NCBI RefSeq assembly: GCF_020171625.1
Contig: NZ_JAIUZY010000011.1
Location: forward strand, 62,001 to 126,000
DNA: 64,000 nucleotides
Direction of reading: 5' to 3'
DNA from: Salipiger bermudensis
Lineage (GTDB): Bacteria; Pseudomonadota; Alphaproteobacteria; Rhodobacterales; Rhodobacteraceae
In this document: positions 1 to 8,911 of the stretch, piece by piece
How the letters are laid out: every line of letters begins with the position of its first letter
Position numbering within the stretch: the stretch's first letter is position 1
Notes under the pieces: generated by a model
What the model saw: the letters and a program-made list of their open reading frames with translations, nothing else
Told to the model about the DNA's origin: nothing
Database searches by the model: none
Position numbers and translations under genes: made by a program

Positions 1-715
1 AGAAATTGCAGGGCCCCATCTGCATCCCGTAGGGGTTCACATAGGAGGTCGAGGCGATCCCCGCCGAGGCCGGGAACGGGTGGTAGCCCATCGCGGCAGC
101 CGCGTCGCGGAACTTGGAGCTGTCATAGGTGGTGGGCATCGGCGGCATCGGGAAGTCTTCCGAGCGCCAGCCCTCGAACGGGTTGCCGCCTTCGCGGATC
201 TCGCCGTTGAGATTGCCGGCGTAGCCGGAGATGCCCGCGACCTTCTCGAACTGGGTGAAGAACGGCTCGAGCTCGTCATAGCTCACCGGGTAGTCGCCAA
301 GGTTCATGCCCTCGGGGATGATGTCGGCGCCGAAGGTTTCCTCGACATAGGAGCGCAGCCGGAGTTCAACCTCCTGCGGACGCCAGTTGAGGCCGTTCCA
401 GTGCGTGCCAGCCCCGCCGACGCCGTTGCCCGGCAGGAAGGAGCCGAGCTGGCGATAGGGCAGCGCCGTCTCGCCGCCGTTGCGGCGCACGGTCACGGTC
501 TGCTGCGACGGCTTCTGCATCATCTTCAGACGCACGCCGTATTTCAGCTCATCGATCTGCTGCGGGTATTCGAAGTTCGGGACGGTGTTCTGGTCGTGGC
601 CGCGCTCCAGCGCAACGATGTCGAGCCCTTCCTGCGCCAGCTCGATGCCGGCAATCGAGCCGGTCCAGCCGAGGCCGACAATGACCACGTCCTTTTTCTT
701 TTCCTGACGTGCCAT
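1..715 (-). CDS. GMC-family FAD oxidoreductase (gluconate 2-dehydrogenase-type large subunit), partial
   Basis: The first 238 codons are present; the gene runs off the left edge. The N-terminus (MARQEKKKDVVIVGLGWTG) carries the dinucleotide-binding GxGxxG motif of FAD enzymes, followed by the GMC pattern with a conserved GVGGAGTHWNGLNWRP stretch near residue 100. In this family the flavin subunit oxidises sugars, polyols or alcohols in the periplasm and passes electrons to a c-type cytochrome subunit. It has no signal peptide of its own, which fits export together with the Tat-targeted small subunit encoded immediately upstream (2-nt gap). The cytochrome subunit would be expected beyond the left edge. 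The substrate cannot be told from the sequence. Confidence 0.85.
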   Translation of the reverse strand, partial: MARQEKKKDVVIVGLGWTGSIAGIELAQEGLDIVALERGHDQNTVPNFEYPQQIDELKYGVRLKMMQKPSQQTVTVRRNGGETALPYRQLGSFLPGNGVGGAGTHWNGLNWRPQEVELRLRSYVEETFGADIIPEGMNLGDYPVSYDELEPFFTQFEKVAGISGYAGNLNGEIREGGNPFEGWRSEDFPMPPMPTTYDSSKFRDAAAAMGYHPFPASAGIASTSYVNPYGMQMGPCNF

Positions 716-717
716 GG

Positions 718-1419
718 TTATGCCCTTTCGCCGCTGATCGAGACCGGACCGAGCGGGTATTTTTCGTTGTGCCGCTCCGGCCATGCGCGATAGGCCGCGC
801 GGGCGCCCGGGAAGCCGATATAGACCCAGGACTGCATCTCGTGGTTGCCGCCGTATTGCGGGTCCGCGAAGTAGCCTTCCTTGGTGTTGGCCAGCAGGAT
901 CGAGAAGAAGTCGCGGATCTCGGGATCGAGCGCGACATCGCCGTCCTGCAGCGCGGTCAGCGCCGCATCCTGCGTCTCGGCCTCGAGCTCGGCGAAGGCC
1001 GCGCCGTGGGTCTGCTCGCACCATGCGTTGAAGACCGGGATCGCCTTTCGGTAGATTTCGGCCGGGTTAAGCGGGGTCTGCCAGCCGCGGGCAGGCTCGG
1101 CGTCGGGAACGTGCGGGCCTTCCATGTACCAGTCGTCAGCGCTGCCGTAATCGCCGGCAAGCTGGAGGTCGATGAAGACGGGCACGCGGGTCTCGATGGC
1201 GCCGGGGCCATCGCCTTCGGAGGGGATCAGCCGCGCGGTCGCGGCCATCACGAAGGCCCACTCGTCCGCGTTCAGATAGGCGCGGTCGTAATCTTCGAGG
1301 GGAACGGGGGGCGTGGTCTCCTGCGCTTTCGCTTGGGCGGCCAGACCGGAGAGTGCGACACCTGCCGCGGACGCTTTGAGGAAGTTGCGTCGGCTCGGGT
1401 ATCCGGGAAGATCGGTCAT
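718..1419 (-). CDS. Gluconate 2-dehydrogenase subunit 3 family protein, Tat-exported
   Basis: A 233-aa protein starting with a twin-arginine signal (SRRNFLK at residues 9-15, hydrophobic stretch, cleavage near AQA-QE around 30-33). The rest fits the gluconate 2-dehydrogenase subunit 3 family, the small partner that carries the cytosolically folded flavoprotein through the Tat system. Its stop lies 2 nt before the start of the GMC subunit, so the two are co-transcribed and probably translationally coupled. A long gene-free region with several inverted repeats lies upstream and should hold the promoter. Family call is firm, substrate is not. Confidence 0.85.
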   Translation of the reverse strand: MTDLPGYPSRRNFLKASAAGVALSGLAAQAKAQETTPPVPLEDYDRAYLNADEWAFVMAATARLIPSEGDGPGAIETRVPVFIDLQLAGDYGSADDWYMEGPHVPDAEPARGWQTPLNPAEIYRKAIPVFNAWCEQTHGAAFAELEAETQDAALTALQDGDVALDPEIRDFFSILLANTKEGYFADPQYGGNHEMQSWVYIGFPGARAAYRAWPERHNEKYPLGPVSISGERA

Positions 1420-1531
1420 GTAGAATGTCCTGCCGGTATGGGTGGAACGTATGTGCGCTAACTATGCACCAATTCCGACCTATGCCGCGGCAGGATGCCG
1501 CGCAAGCGGTCCGATGGGTTTGCGGGGTCCG

Positions 1532-1554
1532 GGCACTCGACGCTTCCGAGTGCC
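1532..1554. repeat. Perfect 8-bp inverted repeat (hairpin)
   Basis: GGCACTCG (1532-1539) and CGAGTGCC (1547-1554) flank a 7-nt loop. It lies 113 bp upstream of the gluconate-dehydrogenase-like small subunit, so on that strand it would sit in the 5' leader or promoter. No T-run follows, so it is not a clear terminator. Confidence 0.45.
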
Positions 1555-1613
1555 GTAGTATACCGTGAGAACGAACGAAAAGATGCCTTGCTGCCTTATT
1601 ATAAAGGTCCGAG

Positions 1614-1654
1614 CGGTCGCATCTTTCTGACCGTTCGGTCGCAAAATGCGACCG
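1614..1654. promoter_or_regulatory. Operator-like array of CGGTCGCA half-sites
   Basis: CGGTCGCA occurs at 1614-1621 and 1636-1643, 22 bp apart (about two helical turns). Its inverse TGCGACCG at 1647-1654 forms a perfect palindrome with the second copy (3-nt spacer). On the minus strand a TATAAT-like hexamer lies just downstream (about 1600-1606), so this could be the control region of the leftward dehydrogenase operon. The binding protein is unknown; LacI- or GntR-type regulators would fit the geometry. Confidence 0.45.
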
Positions 1655-1767
1655 AGTGAATCAATAATGCACACTGACTGTGCGCTGATGTGGAGCGCGC
1701 CCTGCCCGAAGTGGGCAGTCGGGCGACCGGAGCGGATCTGGCCCTGCCGTAGAACAGCGCGACCCGG

Positions 1768-1812
1768 GACTCTCTGCACGGAGAGTCAAACCTATCGCGC
1801 CCGGCGACTCTC
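1768..1812. repeat. Inverted repeat with an extra direct half-site
   Basis: GACTCTC (1768-1774) and GAGAGTC (1781-1787) form a 7-bp inverted repeat with a 6-nt loop. A further direct GACTCTC copy lies at 1806-1812. It may be a protein-binding site or an RNA hairpin; nothing identifies it further. Confidence 0.35.
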
Positions 1813-2026
1813 GGACCGCCCGCAGTGAACGGCGCTCAATCAGGAAACGTGTGGCCGAAGCGCCAGTTCCTCGGCCACGCCAGACCATCGACGGCCTGAC
1901 GCATGGTCAGCCTGAAGCGATTTCAAGCAATCCGGAAGCGTTTGAAATGGTGGAAAACTCTCTGCGTGGCGCGGTCACGCCGCCCCCGCCGTAACAGCCC
2001 GACTTGCGCCATGCACCGGACGCAGA

Positions 2027-2060
2027 GCGGGTCTGCATCCTCATGCATTGAAAGACCCGC
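2027..2060. repeat. Nested inverted repeat (long hairpin)
   Basis: Outer arms GCGGGTCT (2027-2034) and AGACCCGC (2053-2060) enclose inner arms GCAT (2035-2038) and ATGC (2043-2046) around a CCTC loop. It lies just upstream of, and partly overlaps, the possible promoter of the small RNA and could be either an operator or the end of an upstream transcript. Confidence 0.4.
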
Positions 2061-2075
2061 CGCGATCCTCCAAAT
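2048..2075 (+). promoter_or_regulatory. Possible promoter of the small RNA
   Basis: TTGAAA at 2048-2053 and CCAAAT at 2070-2075 are 16 bp apart, which would place transcription start near 2082. The spacing and the TTGAAA element are compatible with a heat-shock-type (RpoH) or housekeeping promoter. I recall that CcsR RNAs of Rhodobacter are RpoH-dependent, which is the only reason to favour the former. Weak call by eye. Confidence 0.25.
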
Positions 2076-2082
2076 GAACCCC

Positions 2083-2205
2083 AACGAACATTTACGAATG
2101 TTCATCAAGTTTCCTGAGGCTCTCTCCTCCTCCCTGAGCCTGGGAATCAGCGGCGACCCTCTCTCCTCCTCCCTGGGGGTCGCCGCGCCTCCCCCTCCTC
2201 CCCTG
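2083..2205 (+). ncRNA. CcsR/'cuckoo'-like small RNA with three CCTCCTCCC motifs
   Basis: Two consecutive stem-loops have unrelated stems but a shared loop sequence: AGGCTC/GAGCCT (2117-2122/2136-2141) and GGCGACC/GGTCGCC (2152-2158/2178-2184), both enclosing a CTCTCTCCTCCTCCCTG-type core. CCTCCTCCC occurs at 2126-2134, 2165-2173 and 2194-2202. A further 7-bp hairpin (2086-2092/2097-2103) precedes them. Stem divergence with loop conservation, tandem arrangement and an anti-Shine-Dalgarno CCUCCUCCC loop are the hallmarks of the alphaproteobacterial 'cuckoo' RNAs, including CcsR1-4 of Rhodobacter sphaeroides (stress-induced, tied to C1 metabolism and glutathione). The third copy has no clear stem. 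Ends are estimates. I see no DUF1127 gene upstream as in Rhodobacter. Confidence 0.65.
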
Positions 2206-2241
2206 TCCCCACACGGAAGAAGCGGAAGACGCGACGTCTCG

Positions 2242-3741
<1,500 letters not shown>

Positions 3742-3752
3742 GGATCTTGCTC

Positions 3753-5000
3753 CTATCCGAAGGATTTTTCTGCGCTTGCCGCCTGCGACCGGATCTCGGA
3801 CGAGGCCGCGATCTGGTAGTCGGCTGCAAAGTGTTCGTGGTTCTGCGACACGCGGGCCAGATCGTAAAGGTAGTTCACCATCACGCCGCCCGACTGGGCC
3901 ATGCCCTTGTCGGAGGTGTCGGCCCGTGCGTGGACCTTGTGGACCAGCGCGCCGTTGCCGAGGTGGAAGCGGGCGACCGGGTCCTGCGGCGCGCCGTTGG
4001 GGCGCCGCGCCTTGGTCAGGTAGTAGGCGGCCAGCTGCGTCATCCGCCCGTCATCGGTGACGTCATGGGCATGGCCTTCGGCCTCGAGCCAGCGGGCGAA
4101 GCCCGGGATCGGCGAGAGGGTCACGAAGGTACTCAGCTGCGGCAGCTCGAGCGCGAGATCGGCGGCCACCTGCTTGATCAGCGAATTGCCGAACGAGATG
4201 CTGGCCAGCCCCGACTGGCAGTTCGAGATCGAGTAGAACACCGCGGTGTCGGCCTCCTGCGGGGCGATCTTGTCGCGCTCCTCGGCCAGCAGGGTCTGGA
4301 TCGAACCGGGCACGCCCTTGGTCAGCGCGACCTCGACGAAGATCAGCGGCTCGTCGGGCATCGCCGGGTGGAAAAAGGCAAAGCAGCGCCGATCCTCGGG
4401 CTCGAGCCTGCGGCGCAGGTCGTCCCAGCTGTCGATGGCGTGAACCGCCTCGTAGGCAATGATCTTCTCGAGGATCTGCGCCGGGCTGTCCCAGTTCATC
4501 GGTCGCAGCACGAGGAAACCCCGGTTGAACCAACTGGCGAACAGGTGGCGGAAATCGAGATCGAGCGCCTGCAGCGAGTCGTCTCCTCGGCTTAGCCGCA
4601 GCAGGTCGGCGCGCATGTGCACCAGCGCCTGCGTCGCCCCCGGCACCTGGTTGAGGCGACGGATCAGCTCCTGCCGGGGCGGCTCGGCCGCCTCCATGAA
4701 GGCACGGTAGCTCGACTTGCTCTGGCCCTGCTCATAGGCGTCGAGCGCGCTGCGCACGGCCTCGGCGTCGATGGTCATGTCCTGCGCGAGGTGACGGAAG
4801 AAGGCGAGCTTGGCCTCGTCGTCCATGCCCGCGTAGCGCCCGAGGATGCTGCGCGCCACGGTCTGGCCCGAGACCTCGCCCGAGGCGCCGATCAGGTCGG
4901 CGGTCAGCGCCTCGAGCGGGCGGTTGTCGGGCTTCGAGCTGCCGCCGATGCGGTAGCGGCGCTCGAACACGGTGGAGAGAAGATCGGCGAGAATGGTCAT
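3753..5000 (-). CDS. matA: Malonyl-CoA decarboxylase
   Basis: A 415-aa protein of the MatA/MLYCD family, which converts malonyl-CoA to acetyl-CoA and CO2. The N-terminal helical half is followed by the GNAT-like catalytic half, with FFHPAMPDEPLIFVEVALTKG around residue 228 and the conserved CQSGLASISFGNSLIKQV segment in the middle; the C-terminal FHLGNGALVHKVHARAD stretch is typical. The start at 5000 gives ATGA overlap with the TRAP permease gene, so translation is coupled. No N-terminal targeting signal, hence cytoplasmic. A longer frame in the same register reaches back into the permease gene and is not real. Confidence 0.93.
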   Translation of the reverse strand: MTILADLLSTVFERRYRIGGSSKPDNRPLEALTADLIGASGEVSGQTVARSILGRYAGMDDEAKLAFFRHLAQDMTIDAEAVRSALDAYEQGQSKSSYRAFMEAAEPPRQELIRRLNQVPGATQALVHMRADLLRLSRGDDSLQALDLDFRHLFASWFNRGFLVLRPMNWDSPAQILEKIIAYEAVHAIDSWDDLRRRLEPEDRRCFAFFHPAMPDEPLIFVEVALTKGVPGSIQTLLAEERDKIAPQEADTAVFYSISNCQSGLASISFGNSLIKQVAADLALELPQLSTFVTLSPIPGFARWLEAEGHAHDVTDDGRMTQLAAYYLTKARRPNGAPQDPVARFHLGNGALVHKVHARADTSDKGMAQSGGVMVNYLYDLARVSQNHEHFAADYQIAASSEIRSQAASAEKSFG

Positions 5001-6313
5001 AGGGCAACCCCCATCACGAGATCGGGCAGCCAGGTGGCCAGCCCGGGGAACAGGCACAGCAGCACGATCGCCACCACCATGCAAGCCACGAAGGGCAGCG
5101 AGCCCACGAGGATGGTGCGCAGCGAGATATCGGGCGCGATGCCGTTGATGACGTAGAGGTTCAGACCAACCGGCGGCGAGATCAGCCCGATCTCCATGTT
5201 GATGGTCAGCACCACGGCAAACCAGATCGGATCGAACCCGGCGGTGGTGATGATCGGCAGCAGGATCGGCGCCGCCATCAGGATCACCGCCACCGGCGGC
5301 AGGAAGAAGCCGGCGATGATGAGGAAGACGTTGATCGTGCCCATCAGCACCCAGCGGTTCACGTCGAGCGTGCCGATCCACTCCGCGATGGCCTGCGTGA
5401 TGAAGAGCGACGACAGCATGTAGGAGAACACCCCCGCGGCGGCGATGATGAACAGGATCATCACCGACTCCTTTGTGCTGTCGCGCAGGATCACCCAGAT
5501 CGCCCGCGGGTCCCACAGCTTGTAGATCACCACCGCGATCACCAGGCAGAGCAGCGCGCCGACGGCGGCGGTCTCGGAGGGCGTCGCGATGCCGCCATAC
5601 ATGGCATAGAGCACGCCGATGATGATCGCCACGAAGGGCAGCACGCGGGGCAGGATCTCCATCCGCTCGCGCCAGCTGTAGCTCCCCGCCGACAGCACCG
5701 AGGCCTGCCCCGAGCGCCAGGTCGACCACAGCGACCAGAGCATGAACAGTCCCACCAGCATCAGCCCCGGCACCACGCCGGCCAGGAACAGCCGGCCGAT
5801 CGAGGTTTCGGTGGCGATGCCGTAGACGATCATCGTCACCGAGGGCGGAATGAGGATGCCGAGCGTGCCGCCTGCGGCGATCGAGCCCGCGGCCACGCCA
5901 TCGGGATAGCCGCGCTTGCGCATCTCGGGGATGCCCATCTTGCCGATGGCGGCACAGGTCGCGGGGCTCGAGCCCGACATCGCGGCAAAAAGCGCGCAGG
6001 CGCCGAGGTTCGACACCACCAGCCCGCCGGGAATGCGGGTGAGCCAGCGCTCGAGCGCTTCATACAGGTCAGCGCCGGCGCGGGTCGAGGCGATGGCCGC
6101 GCCCATGATGATGAACATCGGGATCGACAGCAGTGCGAAATTGTCGAGCTTGCCGAAGAAGATCTCCGGGATCAGCGACAGCGAGGACATGCCGTCGAAG
6201 ACGATCAGGAAACCGGCCGAGACCACCAGAAGCCCGGCAGCGACGGAGATCCCCGAGAACAGCACGGCGATGGTCAGGACGGCGACGAGCGCGCCAAGGG
6301 TGAGCGGATCCAT
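4997..6313 (-). CDS. dctM: TRAP transporter large permease (DctM family)
   Basis: A 438-aa membrane protein with about 12 hydrophobic segments and the signatures of the ion-transporter superfamily large TRAP subunit (GSSPATCAAIG near residue 130, GTLGILIPPSV near residue 160, VGLNLYVI near the C-terminus). It forms the sodium- or proton-coupled channel of a TRAP importer with the DctQ subunit encoded just upstream (TGATG overlap) and the DctP binding protein. Its location in front of malonyl-CoA decarboxylase and MatB makes malonate or another dicarboxylate the likely substrate. The start at 6313 (MDPLTLG) is chosen because upstream codons are out of family. Confidence 0.92.
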   Translation of the reverse strand: MDPLTLGALVAVLTIAVLFSGISVAAGLLVVSAGFLIVFDGMSSLSLIPEIFFGKLDNFALLSIPMFIIMGAAIASTRAGADLYEALERWLTRIPGGLVVSNLGACALFAAMSGSSPATCAAIGKMGIPEMRKRGYPDGVAAGSIAAGGTLGILIPPSVTMIVYGIATETSIGRLFLAGVVPGLMLVGLFMLWSLWSTWRSGQASVLSAGSYSWRERMEILPRVLPFVAIIIGVLYAMYGGIATPSETAAVGALLCLVIAVVIYKLWDPRAIWVILRDSTKESVMILFIIAAAGVFSYMLSSLFITQAIAEWIGTLDVNRWVLMGTINVFLIIAGFFLPPVAVILMAAPILLPIITTAGFDPIWFAVVLTINMEIGLISPPVGLNLYVINGIAPDISLRTILVGSLPFVACMVVAIVLLCLFPGLATWLPDLVMGVAL

Positions 6314-6915
6314 CAATCGGCCCTTTCGCTGGCCGCGTCGGCGGCATGTGTTTCGGTGAGGGTGGCGTCTTCGCTCAGCCCGAACGGCGTTTCGATCCCC
6401 CTCAGCATGGCGTAGAAATCGGCGGCCACCTGCAGGGTGTAGAGGCCAAAGCCCACCGGCAGCGCGAGATAGGGCACCCAGAGCTTGGGGTTCCACGGCG
6501 AGTTCGAGGTCTCGCCCCAGTCCCAGGCCTCGTGCCAGAACTCGTAGCCGTACCAGAGCATTCCGCCCGAGACCGCGAGCGTGGCGAGCATCACCACGAC
6601 GGCGAGCCCGCGGCGCAGCCCGAGCGGCAGCATCAGCGGCAGCAGGTCGACGTTCACGTGGCCGCGCAGATACTGCACGTATGGCAGGCCCAGCATGGTG
6701 GCGGCGATGACGATGTACGTCACGCCCTCGGTCTGCCAGACGGTGGAGCCGTTGAGCACGAAGCGGACAAAGATCATCTGGCAGGTGATCACCACCGCCG
6801 CGACGATCATCAGGGCGGCCACGATGCCGCAGATGCGGCTGAGCAACCCGATCAGGCGCAGCACGGGGTTGCCGCCGTGCCGGGCCGAGGGAATGGCGTG
6901 TAGGGAACCGGACAT
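6313..6915 (-). CDS. dctQ: TRAP transporter small permease (DctQ family)
   Basis: A 200-aa inner-membrane protein with four hydrophobic segments (about residues 19-50, 65-85, 103-122, 147-170), the usual DctQ architecture. It links the binding protein to the large permease. Its stop overlaps the dctM start (TGATG). A GC-rich hairpin separates it from dctP. The C-terminal 30 residues are an acidic cytoplasmic tail. Confidence 0.88.
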   Translation of the reverse strand: MSGSLHAIPSARHGGNPVLRLIGLLSRICGIVAALMIVAAVVITCQMIFVRFVLNGSTVWQTEGVTYIVIAATMLGLPYVQYLRGHVNVDLLPLMLPLGLRRGLAVVVMLATLAVSGGMLWYGYEFWHEAWDWGETSNSPWNPKLWVPYLALPVGFGLYTLQVAADFYAMLRGIETPFGLSEDATLTETHAADAASERAD

Positions 6916-7010
6916 GTCGGGGCTTTCTTGTCAGGCGTCAGGAAAAGCGCGACCGGGGCGCGGCCCTCGGGCTCGGGCGCGCGGCGCTGTCGCTCTCTCG
7001 GTCAGGGGGT

Positions 7011-7034
7011 GGGCGGGCCGCGCGTGGCCCGCCC
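7011..7034 (-). terminator. Strong stem-loop between dctP and dctQ
   Basis: GGGCGGGCC (7011-7019) and GGCCCGCCC (7026-7034) pair perfectly around a 6-nt loop, 9 nt after the dctP stop codon. No T-run follows. Such stems after a binding-protein gene usually stabilise the upstream mRNA or attenuate transcription so that the binding protein is made in excess over the membrane subunits. Confidence 0.6.
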
Positions 7035-7043
7035 GGGGTCAGC

Positions 7044-8030
7044 TCACTCGACGCTCAGCGCGAGATCGAGAAGCCGCTGGCCGTCCGGCGAGCCTTCGAG
7101 GAAGGCCTTGTAGGCGGTCTCCTTCGAGATCTCCTGCCAAGCCTTGAACTCCTCCTCGGTCATCTCGGCAATCTCGACGCCGTTCTCGGCAAAGACGTCG
7201 CGGGCGTTGGTGTCCTGCGCCTTGGCCTCTTCGAGATAGTAGGCTTCGGCCTTGGCCGAGGCGTCGAGCAGCGCCTGCTGCTGCTCTTCGGTGAGCCCCT
7301 CGAAGGTCGACTTGTTGATCAGCATCGGCTGGTACATGAACCACAGCGCATATTCGCCCGCCGGGGTGTAGCAGGCGACCTGCTCGTAGATCCGGTACGA
7401 CACGAAGGACGAGGACGAGGTGTTCGCCGCATCCAGAACGCCGGTCTGCATGGCGTTGTAGATCTCGGCCGAGGACATCGACGCGATCGAGGCCCCGGCA
7501 CCGGCCAGCATCTGCTCGAAGGCCTTGCCCGCGGCACGGGTCTGCTTGCCCTGCACGTCCTCGGGCGCGGTGATGCACTCCTCGGTGCCGGCAAAGCCGC
7601 CGGCGAGGTAGCCGTGCACCAGCGTCATCACGTCGTCCTCGTTCAGGATCGCCTCGATCTCTTCCATGAACTCGGAATCGTTGAGCCGCGCGGCGTGGTC
7701 GTGGTTCTTCACCAGCCCCGGCATCAGGGTGAGGTTGTAGGGGTTGCGCAGCCCGCCCGCGTAGGCCAGCGGGAAGACGATCATGTCGACCTGCCCGCGC
7801 GACAGCGGCTTGTACTGCTCGCGCGCCTTGAACAGCGATTGCGTCGGGAAAATCTTGATGTCGAGATCGACATCGGCGGCGGCGACCTCGTCGGCCACCA
7901 TCTGCGCCACCTTGTGGCGCAGGTCGCTCTCGGAAAACTGGTGCGACAGGCGCAGCTCGGCGGCATGCATGGCGGACGTGCCAAGCAGAACGGTCGCGGC
8001 GGCGGCCGCGAGGGTCTTGGTGAACTTCAT
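7044..8030 (-). CDS. dctP: TRAP transporter substrate-binding protein (DctP family)
   Basis: A 328-aa secreted binding protein. The signal peptide (MKFTKTLAAAAATVLLGTSAMHA) is cleaved near residue 23. The mature part follows the DctP pattern, including the mid-protein segment with GKAFEQMLAGAG and the region around SSAEIYNAMQTGVLDAANTS that contacts the ligand. The start at 8030 is preferred because it gives a proper signal sequence; an upstream in-frame start lies 57 nt earlier. First gene of the malonate operon, divergent from the GntR regulator. Ligand inferred to be malonate from the operon. Confidence 0.9.
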   Translation of the reverse strand: MKFTKTLAAAAATVLLGTSAMHAAELRLSHQFSESDLRHKVAQMVADEVAAADVDLDIKIFPTQSLFKAREQYKPLSRGQVDMIVFPLAYAGGLRNPYNLTLMPGLVKNHDHAARLNDSEFMEEIEAILNEDDVMTLVHGYLAGGFAGTEECITAPEDVQGKQTRAAGKAFEQMLAGAGASIASMSSAEIYNAMQTGVLDAANTSSSSFVSYRIYEQVACYTPAGEYALWFMYQPMLINKSTFEGLTEEQQQALLDASAKAEAYYLEEAKAQDTNARDVFAENGVEIAEMTEEEFKAWQEISKETAYKAFLEGSPDGQRLLDLALSVE

Positions 8031-8110
8031 GGTTTCTCCTCCCAGAGTTGACCGGATTATGCCCCCGGTCGCCGACCAACCTTGCAATGATTGTTTTTCC
8101 AGTCAAGGTT

Positions 8111-8136
8111 TTCGTATACAAGAATTCCAATCTTGT
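8111..8136. promoter_or_regulatory. Candidate MatR operator
   Basis: The region between dctP and the divergent gntR gene contains TTCGTATACAAGA (8111-8123), a near-palindrome centred on GTATAC. From memory, MatR of Rhizobium was reported to bind TCTTGTA/TACACGA halves; on the minus strand this site reads TCTTGTATACGAA. A second TCTTGT (8131-8136) forms an inverted pair with the first across 7 nt. It is well placed to control the malonate operon and the regulator itself. Confidence 0.55.
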
Positions 8137-8167
8137 CGGTCAGATCCGGGATGAGTAAGGTATTTCA

Positions 8168-8824
8168 ATGGAAAGAAAGCGTTCGGACATCATCGCTGAC
8201 GAGCTCGAGAGCCTGATCCTCGACGGCTCCTTCTCCGATGGCGCGCGGCTTGACGAATCCCAGCTGGCCGAGCGCTTCAAGGTTTCGCGCACGCCGCTGC
8301 GCGAAGCGTTCCAGCGGCTGGCGCTGTCGGGGCTGGCCGAGCAGATCCCGCGCCGGGGCGTCTTCGTGCGCCAACCCGGCCCGGTGGAACTGATCGAGAT
8401 GTTCGAGGTGATGGCGGCACTCGAGGCGCTCTGCGGCGAGCTGGCCGCCGCTCGCATCACCGACGCGGCACTGGACGAGTTGCGCGCCGCCAACACGCGC
8501 TGCCAGCAGGCGGTCGAGGCGCGCGACACCGATGCATATTACCGCGAGAACGAGTGTTTTCACGGCATCCTCTACCGCCAGTCCGGCAATGGCTTTCTCG
8601 AGCAGGAAAGCCGCCGCCTGCACCGCCGGCTTCAGCCGTTCCGCCGGCTGCAACTGCGGGTGCGCGGGCGGCTGGCGCAATCGATGGCCGAGCACGAGGC
8701 CATCGTCGATGCGCTCGAGGCGGGCGACGCCAAGGGCGCGGCGGCGGCGCTCAAGAGCCATGTCGCGGTGCAGGGCGAGAAGTTCCACCACCTGATCGCC
8801 AGCCTGCGGCAGGCGGCGGAGTAA
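8168..8824 (+). CDS. matR: GntR-family regulator of malonate metabolism (FadR/FCD type)
   Basis: A 218-aa protein with an N-terminal winged helix (residues 1-68, including LAERFKVSRTPLREAFQRLALSGL cut by its recognition helix) and a C-terminal all-helical FCD ligand domain with a metal-binding pattern (FH near residue 136, H178, H200-type positions). FadR/VanR-subfamily GntR proteins sense small acids or acyl-CoA. It is transcribed away from the TRAP-malonate operon, the arrangement of matR in rhizobia. The start at 8168 is preceded by a weak GTAAGG. The transcript ends at a strong terminator 20 nt downstream. Confidence 0.85.
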   Translation: MERKRSDIIADELESLILDGSFSDGARLDESQLAERFKVSRTPLREAFQRLALSGLAEQIPRRGVFVRQPGPVELIEMFEVMAALEALCGELAAARITDAALDELRAANTRCQQAVEARDTDAYYRENECFHGILYRQSGNGFLEQESRRLHRRLQPFRRLQLRVRGRLAQSMAEHEAIVDALEAGDAKGAAAALKSHVAVQGEKFHHLIASLRQAAE

Positions 8825-8843
8825 AGCGCACGAGCGTACGCAA

Positions 8844-8872
8844 AAAGGCCGCCCCTTTTCGGGACGGCCTTT
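8844..8872. terminator. Bidirectional intrinsic terminator
   Basis: AAAGGCCG (8844-8851) pairs with CGGCCTTT (8865-8872), with CCC/GGG extending the stem around a TTTTC loop. A-rich on one side and T-rich on the other, it can end both the rightward gntR transcript and the leftward carboxynorspermidine operon, which converge here. Confidence 0.85.
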
Positions 8873-8911
8873 CCTTGTATCGACGCGCCTGTATCAGAGC
8901 GCGGGGCGCAC

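Larger units (their letters stand above)
1420..2241. other. 822-bp gene-free region rich in inverted repeats
   Basis: No open frame here looks like a gene: candidates are short, Arg/Ser/Pro-rich and without a ribosome binding site. Instead the region contains a series of perfect inverted repeats, described individually: 1532-1554, 1614-1654, 1768-1787, 2027-2060, 2086-2103, 2117-2141 and 2152-2184. The left part is the upstream region of the leftward dehydrogenase genes. The right part looks like a rightward small-RNA gene ending shortly before the 3' end of the convergent matB gene. Confidence 0.6.

Noticed and set aside
1480-1900. Small protein genes in the left intergenic region
   Set aside because: Frames of 60-100 codons on both strands overlap each other, lack ribosome sites and have low-complexity composition.
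2086-2103. LexA-type box (GAAC...GTTC)
   Set aside because: The spacing is 10 nt and the orientation inverted, unlike the direct GTTC-N7-GTTC box of alphaproteobacteria; a hairpin in the small RNA explains it better.
2120-2202. CRISPR-like repeat array
   Set aside because: Only three short pyrimidine-rich copies with unequal spacing, each in or near a stem-loop; no spacers or cas genes.
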